From contig CAVOSA010000021.1 of the NCBI GenBank assembly GCA_963698735.1, positions 208,385 to 272,384 on the forward strand: a DNA stretch of 64,000 bases, given 5' to 3'. The stretch comes from RPQJ01 sp963698735. GTDB lineage: Bacteria > Pseudomonadota > Gammaproteobacteria > Steroidobacterales > Steroidobacteraceae. This document shows, one piece after another, positions 54,938-64,000 of the stretch. Made by a program: the position numbers and the translations under genes. The notes under the pieces were generated by a model. That model was not told the DNA's origin. It made no database searches and saw only the letters and a program-made list of their open reading frames with translations. Positions within the stretch are counted from its first letter, which is position 1, and each line of letters opens with the position of its first letter.

Positions 54938-55726
54938 ATGGTTTCCCCGGAGCGGCTGTCCCCGTCGCCGGAGCCTGTCCACCGCGCCTCGTGGCGGCGC
55001 GCGGTGACGGGCCTGAGCACGCACGCCCGGGTGGCGTTGCGGCCGTCCGCCGCCCCGCACGCAGATCACCGCGGTGACGGGGTGGCGAAGCCGACGTGGC
55101 GCGGTCGCCAGCACACGTACGCCCTGCTCGCCGCGGTCCCGGCCAGCGCCGTCCTCATCGCCCTGGCGCCGCCCCGGCGGCGATGGCCCGTCGCGGTGTA
55201 CGGCGGGACGCTCGTCGCGACGTTGGGGGTGTCCGCGGCGTACCACACCTTCGCAGCGACCCGCGCGTCGCAGGAGGCCATGTCCCGCGCAGACCGGGCG
55301 ACCATCTACGCGCTGATCGCCGGGACCGCGACCCCAGTGCTGGCGTACACGACGAGCGCTCGCACGACACGGTGGGTGCTGCCGGCCGCGTGGGCGGCGG
55401 CAGCGGTCGGGGCGGGCCTGCGGGCGACGGGGCGGGCGAACCGGACGGCGTCCGCTGGGTACGTGGCCCTGGGGTGGGTCGGAGTGGTCGGGGTCCGTCA
55501 TGCATGGGCGGCCTCGCCGACGGCCTGCGTGCTGTTGGCGGCGGGCGGCGCGGCGTACACAGCGGGGGCGGTCATGTACGGCACGCGCCGTCCAGCCCTG
55601 GCTCCGGCCACCTTCGGCTACCACGAGGCGTTCCACACGATGACGGTCGTCGGGTTCGCGACGCACTACGCCGCGGTCGCGATCCTCGCCGTCAAGGCCG
55701 CGAGGTCCGACCCCGCATCACCCTGA
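54938..55726 (+). CDS. Hemolysin III / PAQR-family membrane protein
   Basis: The 262-residue protein has a hydrophilic N-terminal section then seven predicted membrane segments with HlyIII signatures: PTWRGRQHTYALLAAVPASA, LGVSAAYHTFAATR, MSRADRATIYALIAGTATPV and FGYHEAFHTMTVVGFATHYA. Three His residues and an Asp form the zinc site of PAQR proteins. The function of bacterial members is poorly known. DksA-like gene follows 32 bases later. Confidence 0.88.
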   Translation: MVSPERLSPSPEPVHRASWRRAVTGLSTHARVALRPSAAPHADHRGDGVAKPTWRGRQHTYALLAAVPASAVLIALAPPRRRWPVAVYGGTLVATLGVSAAYHTFAATRASQEAMSRADRATIYALIAGTATPVLAYTTSARTTRWVLPAAWAAAAVGAGLRATGRANRTASAGYVALGWVGVVGVRHAWAASPTACVLLAAGGAAYTAGAVMYGTRRPALAPATFGYHEAFHTMTVVGFATHYAAVAILAVKAARSDPASP

Positions 55727-55758
55727 CAGCGCCCTGCTTCGTGAAGGATGGTGTGCAG

Positions 55759-56160
55759 ATGGCGGAACCCCATGACCGACCGGTGCCCCATGGCGATCAG
55801 GCAGGCCTCGACCTCGAGGCCGTCGCGCAGCGCCTGCGCGAGGACCGGGCGGAGGTCAGCGCCCGACTGGCGACCATGACCGAGGATCTCGACTCCGTCT
55901 TCGCCGCATCGGTGGACTCCAATGCCGATGACGAGCACGATCCCGAGGGTCACACCATCGCCTACGAGCGGTCCCAGCTGTCGGCGCTGATCAGCGCGGC
56001 CCAGGAGCATCTGTCCGGCATCGAGTCGGCCACTGCGCGGCTGGAGCAGGGCACCTACGGAACCTGTGAGGTGTGCCTCCAGCCGATCCCGGCCGCACGG
56101 CTGGAGGCTCGCCCCACCGCCCGAACCTGTGTTCAGCACGCCACCATCGACAGCGGGTGA
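55759..56160 (+). CDS. DksA/TraR-like C4-type zinc-finger protein
   Basis: From ATG 55759 about 133 residues: coiled-coil N-terminal half (AVAQRLREDRAEVSARLATM, TIAYERSQLSALISAAQEHL) and a zinc finger EQGTYGTCEVCLQPIPAARL with ARTCVQHATIDSG. The usual fourth Cys is His (C-x2-C...C-x2-H), which may still bind zinc. DksA proteins bind RNA polymerase in bacteria; in actinobacteria small versions are common and poorly studied. Confidence 0.85.
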   Translation: MAEPHDRPVPHGDQAGLDLEAVAQRLREDRAEVSARLATMTEDLDSVFAASVDSNADDEHDPEGHTIAYERSQLSALISAAQEHLSGIESATARLEQGTYGTCEVCLQPIPAARLEARPTARTCVQHATIDSG

Positions 56161-56379
56161 TGGCGTCGGCGTGCAACGACGACGACACGAACCACCACGG
56201 CCGCGCGACCCGCTCGTCATCGAGATGCGCTAGCGGCCAGCGGGGCACTTCCTGATCGGCATCCCATGCGCTAGCCGGAGTAGCGTGAATTCAGGTCGCC
56301 GCGCTTCCCTCGGGGAGCGGCCCTGAGCCAGCCCCTACCGATGCGCAGTTCCGGAGCGGCCGAGGAGCAAGGGAGAGAC
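56161..56379. other. Intergenic region
   Basis: About 219 bases between DksA-like and beta-propeller genes; a Shine-Dalgarno-like AAGGGAG precedes the next ATG. No other feature seen. Confidence 0.35.
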
Positions 56380-57393
56380 ATGCACATCCATCCCGCACCA
56401 GCAGTGCTGATCTCAGGTCTCGTGGCGGCCACGATCGCCCTGGGAGTGAGCGGGCCTACGGTGGCCACGCCTGCCCTCGCCGACCCCAGCTACCGGGCCG
56501 GTGAGCCGCTCAAGGTGGTCAAGAAGATCGTCATCAAGACCGGGCCGGCGCAGGTGGCTGTCAACGCCACGGGCTCGCGCGCCTACGTCACCAGCGTGTC
56601 GACGAACAAGCTCTACGTCATCGACACCAAGCGCGGCCGCATCATCGCCCGGCCCACAGTGCCGACGGGCTCGGCGCCCGTGGGTGTCGGGTCCGACGGC
56701 AAGGTCTACGTGGGAACTCCCTCGGCCGACACGGTCACCGTGCTTGCCGAGGGCGGCGCCTCCGTCGCCACCATCTCGGTGAAGTCGCCGATGGCGTTCG
56801 CGGCAAACCCGAAGACCTCTTCGGTATACGTGGCAAGCGAGTATGCGGGCGTCGTCGCGATCATTGACGGCACGAAGAATGCCGTGGTCGGCACCCTGCC
56901 GTCGGCGGGCCAGTACATCGGGCAGGTGCGAGACGTAGCCGTCAATGCCGCCGGTACCCGCCTGTACGCCGTTGACGGCGATTCACTTCACGTCTTCGAC
57001 CTCGCCTCTGGCGCACCCACCCTTGAAGTCGCCATGCAGGGAAACGCCATTGGGGTCGACGTCAACGCGGACGGATCCGTGGCATACGTCGCCGACAACG
57101 TCGGCAACCGGGTCTTCGCAGTCAATACGTCGAACGGCCAGACGGTGGCAACCATCACGTCGCCGTCGTTCTCGGGTCCGTCGTACCTCGCCGCAAGCTG
57201 GCCCACCGATCGACTGTATGTGACGAACAATGGCTACTACTCGATCATGGCGATCGACATGAGCACGAACGCCGTTGTCGGCGTCGTGAAGTACGGCGGC
57301 GGTGGCGGCATCGCAGTCAACGCAAGTGGTACGCGAGTGGTGGACGCCGGCGCCGCTCTGAAGACAACGGTGGTGTACTCGCCGCGCAAGTAG
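56380..57393 (+). CDS. Secreted YncE-like beta-propeller protein
   Basis: From ATG 56380 the 337-residue protein has a signal peptide (PAVLISGLVAATIALGVSG, Ala-rich cleavage) followed by repeated YVTS/YVADN/YVTNN blades: NATGSRAYVTSVSTNKLYVI, NADGSVAYVADNVGNRVFAV, RLYVTNNGYYSIMAIDMSTN. Seven-bladed propellers of this type bind ligands or act in envelope biology; no enzyme motif is visible. AAGGGAG lies six bases before the start. Confidence 0.85.
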   Translation: MHIHPAPAVLISGLVAATIALGVSGPTVATPALADPSYRAGEPLKVVKKIVIKTGPAQVAVNATGSRAYVTSVSTNKLYVIDTKRGRIIARPTVPTGSAPVGVGSDGKVYVGTPSADTVTVLAEGGASVATISVKSPMAFAANPKTSSVYVASEYAGVVAIIDGTKNAVVGTLPSAGQYIGQVRDVAVNAAGTRLYAVDGDSLHVFDLASGAPTLEVAMQGNAIGVDVNADGSVAYVADNVGNRVFAVNTSNGQTVATITSPSFSGPSYLAASWPTDRLYVTNNGYYSIMAIDMSTNAVVGVVKYGGGGGIAVNASGTRVVDAGAALKTTVVYSPRK

Positions 57394-57740
57394 CCGGGCA
57401 ACGGTCAGAGAATCCACCGTTGCTTCTCGCGAGTCGGGCGAGTCGGTGACGGACACGGCCGGACGGCCGGTGACGGCGTCGAAGTCGTCGGTCAGGCCGT
57501 CGATGATTTCGGGCCTTCCCGTCGGCATCGTTGAGATGCCGTGCGGAATCCGTCGTTTCACCCATCCCACCACGCGAATGGCTACCCGCACGACGCTTCA
57601 ACATGCGAGTTTCACATGAGCTGCGGATGGACTATCCGTGGGCCGACGAAGAATGGGCCAGGAAAGGACCTTCTCGACAGAGCGACCACGTGGGTTGCGC
57701 TTTGCCGTCCGCAACCTGTTGCAGCGCAACGACTTTCGAG

Positions 57741-57783
57741 TGGGTCGCCGGGGGCTCGAACCCCGAACCTACGGATTAAAAGC
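57741..57783 (-). other. tRNA-Lys (UUU) 3' fragment, att-like
   Basis: The minus strand reads CTTTTAATCCGTAGGTT, then T-arm CGGGG-TTCGAGC-CCCCG, then GCGACCC and A. This is a tRNA-Lys from anticodon loop to discriminator. The 5' half is absent: the bases before the loop do not pair with the 3' anticodon stem. Such 3' fragments beginning in the anticodon loop are the usual left or right attachment sites of integrative elements. Confidence 0.6.
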
Positions 57784-57877
57784 CTTCCCGATCACACCGC
57801 AGGCAACCGAATATCAAGCGATTGCAACGGATTCCGGCCCACCCAGACCCTCCCAGAACCACCCAGGCCCGTCAAGA

Positions 57878-57919
57878 AAGGGCCACCGCCCCGAGCATGA
57901 AAGGGCCATGTAAGGGCCA
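57878..57919 (+). repeat. Three short direct repeats AAGGGCCA
   Basis: AAGGGCCA begins at 57878, 57901 and 57912, close to the tRNA fragment and just after a C-rich stretch with repeated CCCAG. They could be recombinase arm-type sites, but repeats this short could also arise by chance in GC-rich DNA. Confidence 0.4.
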
Positions 57920-57964
57920 CGAACCCAGGAACACCTCGCCCCATTCACCGCGTTGCGCGCAACG

Positions 57965-59127
57965 CTAGGGCAGCTCAAGCCACTCGGCGGATGATCCGGG
58001 TTCCCCCTCACCGGCCGTCACAACTGCGAAGCCGTCTGCGTCAGCAAGCCCCCTCAGCATGCCCGAGCCGATGTGCTCCATCGGGAAGACTCGTTCGCCC
58101 ACCCGTCGGCACGGGACAAGGCGGGTCTTCGCTCCCTGCGAGGACACGAAGTCGCCGAGCCGCACGCCAGGCAGCGGCTCAAGCGGATGGCCCTTCAGCC
58201 CGGCAGCCAGCGGCTGGCCCAGGGTCAGCAGGGCGACGATCGCCGCGAGGGGATTCCCTGGCAGGGCCACAAGTCGGCCGCCCGCTGCCCACCCCGCGAG
58301 CAGCATCGGGTGGCCCGGACGGCACGCCACCTGGTCCACGATGAGTGAGCCTCCGGTCGCGGCGATGGCCGCGCGGAGGTGATCGGCCGGACCCGCCGCG
58401 GTGCCTCCGGTCGTGATGACGAGGTCGGCCGCTCGACGGCGGCCGCCAGCGCGGCTGACTGCCCCTGGAGGGTGTCCTCCACGTGGACGGTCTCGACGAG
58501 GTCGACGCCGAGGCGGACAAGCCAGCCCGGCAGCTGCGGTCCAAGGCTGTCGCGCACCCGTCCGTCCCTCGCCGGTCCCTCGGCGAGGATCTCGTCGCCG
58601 AGGACGAGGAGCCGCACGATCGGCCGTCGTCGGACGGAGACGGTGTCGTGCCCTCCAGCAGCCGCGAGTCCGATCCGCGCTGGCGTCATGATCGAGCCTG
58701 CGTGGATCAGCACCTCCCCTGCGTGGGACTCCTCGCCTGCGCGCCGGACGTCGCCTCCCGAGCGAACTCGACCGCGAACGGATCCGTCCTGGTCGATGAG
58801 ACCGTCCTCGCTGCGGAGGACTCCGTCGCAGCCGAGCGGGAGCGCAGCGCCCGTGGCGATCCGCACCGCCTGGCCCGCCACCAGAGGCGTCGGCCAGACC
58901 GCACCCGCGAGCACTTGGCCGATGACGACCCACGGGCTGTCGCCGGCGACCGCCCAGCCGTCCATCGCCGAGATCGCCGACGGCGGCAGCGGGGTGAGCG
59001 CCTTCACGTCCTCAGTGGTCATGAGCCCATGCGCCTCGATGAGGCGCACCTGCTCAGTGGGCAGCCGGTCGACACACGCATGCGCGATCTCACGAGCCTC
59101 GTGCCAGCTCGGCTCGACGTGGGACAT
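57965..59127 (-). CDS. moeA: Molybdopterin molybdotransferase MoeA, broken by one frameshift
   Basis: The gene starts at ATG 59127, overlapping the narI stop (ATGA). The first frame (to about 58430) has EDVKALTPLPPSAISAMDGW, the MoeA signature, and VRIATGAALPLGCDGVLRSE, VLGDEILAEGPARDGRVRDS. The second continues DLVITTGGTAAGPADHLRAA and GGRLVALPGNPLAAIVALL to 57965. The frame change is near 58430 in a GC-rich stretch. MoeA inserts molybdenum into molybdopterin. Its place right after narI suggests the cofactor is made together with nitrate reductase. Confidence 0.9.
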
Positions 59128-59861
59128 CAGCCGACCTTCTCCCAACCGCGCTTCGGGGCATGGCTGCCGGCGTCATGCGGACCGCGGTCGCGGTAGACGA
59201 CGTAGGGCCGGAACAGGTATCCGAACGGAGCACTGAACGCGTGCACCAGCCGGGTGAACGGCCAGATGATGAACAGCAGCATGCCGGCGACGGCGTGGAT
59301 CTGGAACGACGGCAGCGACTCGGCCATCAGCTCCGGCTGCGGGTTGAGCAGGAAGATCGACCGGAACCACGGCGACACGGTCTCGCGATAGTTGTAGCCG
59401 TCGCCGATGACGCCCGAGCCGACGATCGTCGTGATGAGGCCGAGGCAGATGGCCGCCACGAGGAACACGTACATCGTCTTGTCGTTGTTGGTGGTGGCCA
59501 TGAAGACCGGGCCTGTGGTGCGACGACGGTAGATGAGCATCGCGACGCCGAACAGGGTGCAGGCCCCGGCGACTGCACCCAGGCCGACGGCCATCACGTG
59601 GTAGGCGTCCTCGCTGAGCCCGGCCGCGTTCGTCCAGTCCTCGGGGATGAGCAGGCCGGCCACGTGACCCATGACGACGGCCAGGATCCCGATATGGAAG
59701 ATGGGGCTGGCGATGCGGATCAGCTTGCGCTCGTAGAGCTGGCTCGAGCGGGTCGTCCAGCCGAACTTGTCGTAGCGGAAGCGCCAGACCGTGCCGGTGA
59801 CGAAGACGGCGATGGTGACGTAGGGCAGCACGACCCAGAGAAGGACATCCAGGGTGGTCAT
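59127..59861 (-). CDS. narI: Respiratory nitrate reductase gamma subunit
   Basis: From ATG 59861 the 244-residue protein has five membrane segments (VLLWVVLPYVTIAVFVTGTV, FHIGILAVVMGHVAGLLIP, AVGLGAVAGACTLFGVAML, VFLVAAICLGLITTIVGSG, IHAVAGMLLFIIWPFTRLVH) with His residues for two b-type hemes. NarI passes electrons from quinol to NarH. It overlaps narJ upstream and moeA downstream by four bases each (ATGA). Confidence 0.95.
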   Translation of the reverse strand: MTTLDVLLWVVLPYVTIAVFVTGTVWRFRYDKFGWTTRSSQLYERKLIRIASPIFHIGILAVVMGHVAGLLIPEDWTNAAGLSEDAYHVMAVGLGAVAGACTLFGVAMLIYRRRTTGPVFMATTNNDKTMYVFLVAAICLGLITTIVGSGVIGDGYNYRETVSPWFRSIFLLNPQPELMAESLPSFQIHAVAGMLLFIIWPFTRLVHAFSAPFGYLFRPYVVYRDRGPHDAGSHAPKRGWEKVG

Positions 59862-60490
59862 CGACGAGCTCCGATCGGGTCGATGGTGACGCTCACGCCG
59901 AAGGGCTCGAGCCCGACGGACTCGACCGGCGGTCCGGAGGCGGCGATGTGGGCCATGCGCTCGCGGATCTCGGGGGTGAGCCGCGGCAGGGTGGCGACGA
60001 TGGCGTCGAGGACGTGGACGTACGCGGACTCCATCTTGGCCAGGGCGTCGCGCAGGAGGTGGATCGCGTCCTGGTGCTCCGCGAGCAGGGCCTCGCCGGT
60101 CAGGGTGTCGCCGATGGCGGCGAACTCGAGGACGACCGACAGGTGGTCGGGCAGCTCCTCGCTGCCGAGGTCGTACCCGGCCTCGAGGTAGGCCTGCTTG
60201 AAGCGCAGGATGGCTCGCCCGCGGTTGCGGGTGTCGCCGTCGGTCCAGTAGGTGAGGTACGGGCACGCCTTGCGCTTCATGTCGAAGACCGTGACGTAGT
60301 GGGCCTGCACCTCTGAGAGGGGCGTGTCCGCCAGGTGCGCGAGGAAGGCGGAGAGCGGAGCACCCGTGCCGGCAGGAAGCTCGTCCACCACTGCCGCGAT
60401 GCCGTCGAGTCGTTCCAGCAGCGTCGTGTCCGGGTAGGACAGGAGCCAGGCGGCGGCCAGACGGGCCGCGGCGGTCTGCTTGTCACTCAT
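59858..60490 (-). CDS. narJ: Nitrate reductase assembly chaperone NarJ
   Basis: The 210-residue protein (MSDKQTAAARLAAAWLLSYP, GTGAPLSAFLAHLADTPLSE, DMKRKACPYLTYWTDGDTRN, ELPDHLSVVLEFAAI) is a TorD/NarJ chaperone that helps insert molybdopterin into NarG. The YLTYWTDGDTRNRG and PDHL motifs are typical. It overlaps narH by eight bases and narI by four. Intact. Confidence 0.95.
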   Translation of the reverse strand: MSDKQTAAARLAAAWLLSYPDTTLLERLDGIAAVVDELPAGTGAPLSAFLAHLADTPLSEVQAHYVTVFDMKRKACPYLTYWTDGDTRNRGRAILRFKQAYLEAGYDLGSEELPDHLSVVLEFAAIGDTLTGEALLAEHQDAIHLLRDALAKMESAYVHVLDAIVATLPRLTPEIRERMAHIAASGPPVESVGLEPFGVSVTIDPIGARR

Positions 60491-62111
60491 CCTTGCCTCC
60501 CAGCCCGTCCCAGTTGAGGAGGTTCACTCGTAGCGCCTCGACGGGGATGATCACCTCGGTGGTCTGCCGCTGCTTGAGCGCGTGGAACGTCTCCACCGCG
60601 ACGGGCACCGGTCGGCCGGAGGCCTCCCCGAAGGGACCGGAGCCGATGTTCATGGCCTCGTCGCCGTAGTCGACCGCGCAGGCCAGTTCCTCCAGGTCGC
60701 GTGCGGTCTCCGCGTGCGCCTTGGGGATCACGTACCGGTCGGCGTACTTGGCGATGGCCAGCAGCCGGTACATCTCGTAGAGCGACTCCTCGTCCATCCC
60801 GACAGAGGCCGGGATCTCCGGCCGCGGTTCGCGGCCGAGGTTCACGTCGCGCATGTAGGAGCGCATCGCCGCCAGCTTGCGCAGCGATGCCTGGACCGGC
60901 TTCGGATCGCCAGCGGTGAACAGCTCTGCCAGGTACTCGATCGGGATCCGCAGCGAGTCGAGGGCGCCGAAGAGGTTGCCCGCGTCCTCGGCGTCGTTGC
61001 CGGTCTCGCGCAGGGCGTCGACGATGGGCGACAGCGGCGGGATGTACCAGACCATCGGCATCGTGCGGTACTCCGGATGCAGCGGCAGGGCCACCTTGTA
61101 GACCTTGGCCAGCTTGTACACCGGCGACTTGCGGGCAGCATCGATCCAGTCCTCGGGGATGCCGTCACGACGAGCCGCCGCCTGCACCTCCGGGTCGTTC
61201 GGATCGAGCAGCAGGTCGAGCTGGGCGTCGAGGAGGTCGTGCTCGTTCTCGGTCGCCGCAGCGGCAGTGACGCGGTCGGCGTCGTAGAGGAACAGGCCGA
61301 TGTAGCGCAGCCGGCCGACACAGGTCTCCGAGCACACGGTGGGCATGCCGACCTCGATGCGCGGGTAGCACATGGTGCACTTCTCGGCCTTGCCCGTGCG
61401 GTGGTTGAAGTAGACCTTCTTGTACGGGCAGCCGCTGACGCACATGCGCCAGCCGCGGCACTGGTCCTGGTCGACCAGCACGATGCCGTCCTCGCTGCGC
61501 TTGTACATCGCACCCGACGGGCAGGACGCGACGCAGGACGGATTCAGGCAGTGCTCGCAGATGCGCGGCAGGTAGAACATGAACGCCTGCTCGAACTCCA
61601 TCTTCACGCGGTCGCTGACCTGGTCCTTGATCTTGACCAGCACCGGATCCTTCGGCGCGAGCTCCGGGCCGCCGGCCAGGTCGTCATCCCAGTTGGCCGA
61701 CCACTCGATCTTCATGTTCTTGCCGGAGATGAGCGACTTGGGACGGGCCACGGGCGTGTGCTCGCCCAGGGGCGAGGACAGGAGCATGTCGTACTCGTAC
61801 GTCCAGGGCTCGTAGTAGTCCTGCATCGTCGGGAGATTGGGGTTGTTGAAGATCTGGGTGAGGCGCTTGAAGCGCCCCCCAGCGCGCAGCTTGAGCTTGC
61901 CGCGCTTGACGACCCAGCCGCCCTTCCACTTCTCCTGGTCCTGGTAGGTGCGGGGGTAGCCCTGACCCGGGCGCGTCTCGACGTTGTTGAACCAGACGTA
62001 CTCGACGCCGGCACGGTTGGTCCACGCCTGCTTGCACGTGACCGAGCAGGTGTGGCACCCGATGCACTTGTCCAGGTTCATGACCATGGCCATCTGAGCC
62101 ATCACGCGCAT
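60483..62111 (-). CDS. narH: Respiratory nitrate reductase beta subunit
   Basis: The 542-residue protein carries four Fe-S clusters: MNLDKCIGCHTCSVTCKQAW, ICEHCLNPSCVASCPSGAMY, DQCRGWRMCVSGCPYKKVYF (Trp in place of one Cys, giving the [3Fe-4S] cluster) and EKCTMCYPRIEVGMPTVCSE. This layout is specific for NarH. It relays electrons from NarI to NarG. Start ATG 62111 overlaps the narG stop by one base position set (ATGA). Intact. Confidence 0.96.
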   Translation of the reverse strand: MRVMAQMAMVMNLDKCIGCHTCSVTCKQAWTNRAGVEYVWFNNVETRPGQGYPRTYQDQEKWKGGWVVKRGKLKLRAGGRFKRLTQIFNNPNLPTMQDYYEPWTYEYDMLLSSPLGEHTPVARPKSLISGKNMKIEWSANWDDDLAGGPELAPKDPVLVKIKDQVSDRVKMEFEQAFMFYLPRICEHCLNPSCVASCPSGAMYKRSEDGIVLVDQDQCRGWRMCVSGCPYKKVYFNHRTGKAEKCTMCYPRIEVGMPTVCSETCVGRLRYIGLFLYDADRVTAAAATENEHDLLDAQLDLLLDPNDPEVQAAARRDGIPEDWIDAARKSPVYKLAKVYKVALPLHPEYRTMPMVWYIPPLSPIVDALRETGNDAEDAGNLFGALDSLRIPIEYLAELFTAGDPKPVQASLRKLAAMRSYMRDVNLGREPRPEIPASVGMDEESLYEMYRLLAIAKYADRYVIPKAHAETARDLEELACAVDYGDEAMNIGSGPFGEASGRPVPVAVETFHALKQRQTTEVIIPVEALRVNLLNWDGLGGKDE

Positions 62112-64000
62112 CAGTACTCGACCTCCTGGGAACGGCGACGGATCACGGTGATCTCGTCGCGCTGGTTTCCTGTCGGCCCCAGGTAGTTGAAGGCGAACGA
62201 CAGCTGCGCGTATCCGCCCACGATGTGCGTGGGCTTGATCATCAGGCGGGTGAGCGAGTTGTGGATGCCACCCCGCAGGCCCGAGGTCTCCGTCTTCGGG
62301 ACGTCGACCGTGCGGTCCTTCGCGTGGTACATGAAGACCGTTCCCGCAGGCATCCGGTGCGAGACGATCGCCCGTGCCACGACCACGCCGTTGCGGTTGT
62401 AGGCCTCGATCCACTCGTTGTCCTTGACCCCGATCTTGTCGGCGTCCTGCGGGCTCATCCAGATCTCCGGGCCACCGCGCGACAGGGAGAGCATGAACAG
62501 GTTGTCCTGGTACTCGGAGTGGATCGACCACTTGGAGTGCGGGGTCAGGTAGCGGACGGTGACCTCCATGCCCGCGCCGGTGTGCTGATCGCCGTCGAGG
62601 CGATGCAGGTTCAGGGGTGGCCTGAACGTGGGCAGTCCCTCGCCCAGCTCGGTCATCCAGTCGTGGTCGAGGAAGAAGTGCTGGCGCCCCGTCAGGGTGT
62701 GCCACGGCTTGAGCCGCTCGACGTTGATGCAGAACGCCGTGTAGCGCCGGCCCCCGTGCTCGCTGCCGGACCATTCGGGGCTCGTGATGACGGGCACCGG
62801 TCGCGCCTGCGTGTCGGGGAAGGTGATGCGCTTGCCCTCCTCCTCGATGGCGAGGTCGGCCAGCGGCATCCCGGTGCGCTTCTCCATCGCCCGGAACCCC
62901 TGCACCGAGAGGCGGCCGTTCGTCGTGCCGGAGAGCGCGAGGATCGTCTCGCAGGCGTGGATGTCCGTCACGAGCGACGGACGCCCCGCGGCGAACCCGT
63001 CCGGGATGACGCCGTTCTTCGAGGCGAGCATCTCCACCTCCTCCACCGGGGAGAAGGGGACGCCCTTGGTGAGCATGCCGGCGCTCGCTGTGAGCGGCCC
63101 GAGGGCGGACATCTTGGCTCCGATGGTCGCGTAGTCACGCTCGACGACGACGAACTTCGGTGCGGTGACGCCGGGGATCAGGTCGACCTCGCCGGTCTTC
63201 CAGTCGCGCACCACGCCGCCGGGCACGGCCATCTCGTCCGGGGTGTCGTGCACAGCGGAACGGCGACGAGGTCCTTGACGACCCCGAGATGACCGGGCGC
63301 GAGCTCCGAGACGGCGCGGCCGAGGTCCTGGAAGATGTCGTAGTCGCTGCGGGTCTCCCACGGGCGGGTCGATCGCCGGGGTGAAGGCGTGCACGTAGGG
63401 GTGCATGTCGGTCGTCGACAGGTGGTGCTTCTGTACCACGTGGCCGCAGGGAGCAGGATGTCGCCGAAGAGCCCGGTGCTCGTCATGCGGAAGTCGATGC
63501 TGACCAGCAGGTCGAGCTTGCCCTCCGGAGCCTCGTCACGCCAGGTGACGTCCTGCGGGCGCTCGCCCTCGGGCGTCTCCTCGGCACGTACGGCATTGCT
63601 GGTGCCGAGCAGGTGGCGCAGGAAGTACTCGTTGCCCTTGCTGGAGGAGCCGAGCAGGTTCGCCCGCCACACCGTGAGGATCCGCGGCCAGTTCTCCTCC
63701 GCGTCAGGGTCCTCGATGGCGAACTTCAGGTCGCCGCTCTTCAGCTGCTCGGTGACATACGCGGCCGGTGCCTGTCCGGCGGCCTCCGCCTCGGCGACGA
63801 CGTCGAGGGAACTGCGGTTGAACTGCGGGTACGACGGCATCCAGCCGGAGCGGGCCGACTGCGCGATCGTGTCGATCATGGACTTGCCGGCGAACCTGCC
63901 GTCACCCAGCGGCGAAGCGAGCAGATCGGCGCCGAGGCGGTCGTAGCGCCACTGGTCGGTCTGGACGTACCAGAACGCGGTGCCGATCATCTGCCGCGGC
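62111..64000 (-). CDS. narG: Respiratory nitrate reductase alpha subunit (C-terminal part; runs off right edge; frameshifted)
   Basis: The product is the C-terminal about half of NarG. Frames: 63178-63990 (QTDQWRYDRLGADLLASPLG, RILTVWRANLLGSSSKGNEY, LDLLVSIDFRMTSTGLFGDI, LLPAATWY), then KHHLSTTDMHPYVHAFTPAI and VEMLASKNGVIPDGFAAGRP, IHSEYQDNLFMLSLSRGGPE in 62111-63439. The order requires slips near 63430, 63365 and 63250. These features match molybdoenzyme domain IV. NarG reduces nitrate to nitrite at a bis-MGD molybdenum site. The N-terminal part with the first Fe-S cluster lies beyond 64000. Confidence 0.93.

Larger units (their letters stand above)
57394..57964. other. 571-base intergenic region with tRNA-Lys fragment and repeats
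   Basis: No credible protein gene. It holds a tRNA-Lys 3' fragment (57741-57783) and three AAGGGCCA repeats (57878-57919), described separately. The rest shows nothing recognisable. Confidence 0.5.

Noticed and set aside
60582..62186. A 534-codon plus-strand frame opposite narH
   Set aside because: Antisense shadow of narH, whose four Fe-S motifs are unambiguous.
1..64000. CRISPR arrays and Cas genes
   Set aside because: I saw no regularly spaced repeats of 20 to 40 bases and no Cas-like proteins on either strand.

Overview
This window is not one genome. It reads as three unrelated DNA segments joined end to end, with a gene cut in half on each side of both joins. Positions 1 to about 2,170 are high-GC bacterial sequence, probably a gammaproteobacterium or similar (P-type ATPase, YkgJ-like protein, outer-membrane barrel, alpha/beta hydrolase). 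Positions about 2,170 to 49,830 are a moderate-GC archaeal segment. Positions about 49,830 to 64,000 are very high-GC actinobacterial sequence (amino-acid permease, secreted proteins, glutamate-cysteine ligase-like enzyme, respiratory nitrate reductase operon). A chimeric metagenome contig is the simplest explanation.

The archaeal segment is dense with information-processing genes: primase PriL/PriS, a GINS subunit, eL42, eS27, aIF2-alpha, RNA polymerase B and A, eL30, NusA, eL37, an Sm-like protein, aIF5A with deoxyhypusine synthase, AglB/STT3, and four tRNA genes with encoded CCA ends (Leu-UAA with an intron, Asn-GUU, Thr-CGU, Thr-UGU). RpoA appears undivided (A' and A'' continuous) and RpoB is undivided, which fits a TACK-type archaeon of the Thaumarchaeota/Aigarchaeota/Bathyarchaeia neighbourhood. 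Lineage is an inference from gene content. Metabolic genes include a K+-independent-type membrane pyrophosphatase, thiL, a CoA-transferase, a trans-sulfuration enzyme, dihydroorotase, two OsmC proteins, a UroD-family methyltransferase, an aldo/keto reductase with ferredoxin domain, a MoxR-like ATPase/VWA pair, and a one-carbon/methionine cluster (MTHFR-like plus a two-gene methionine synthase) lying divergent to an HTH-CBS regulator. Two ATATTC-N6-GAATNN dyads sit in the space between regulator and cluster.

Many genes are interrupted by single-base indels, often in homopolymers (four in rpoB, four in rpoA, also the aminotransferase, methyltransferase, pyrC, metF-like, metE-like, moeA and narG). 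I annotate each as one gene and treat the breaks as probable sequence errors. One break, in the GINS gene, is instead a clean in-frame TGA.

The right segment ends in narG-narH-narJ-narI-moeA on the minus strand with 4-base or short overlaps: a respiratory nitrate reductase operon with a molybdenum-cofactor gene at its end. Upstream of moeA's 3' end lies a tRNA-Lys 3' fragment that starts at the anticodon loop, resembling an integration (att) scar.
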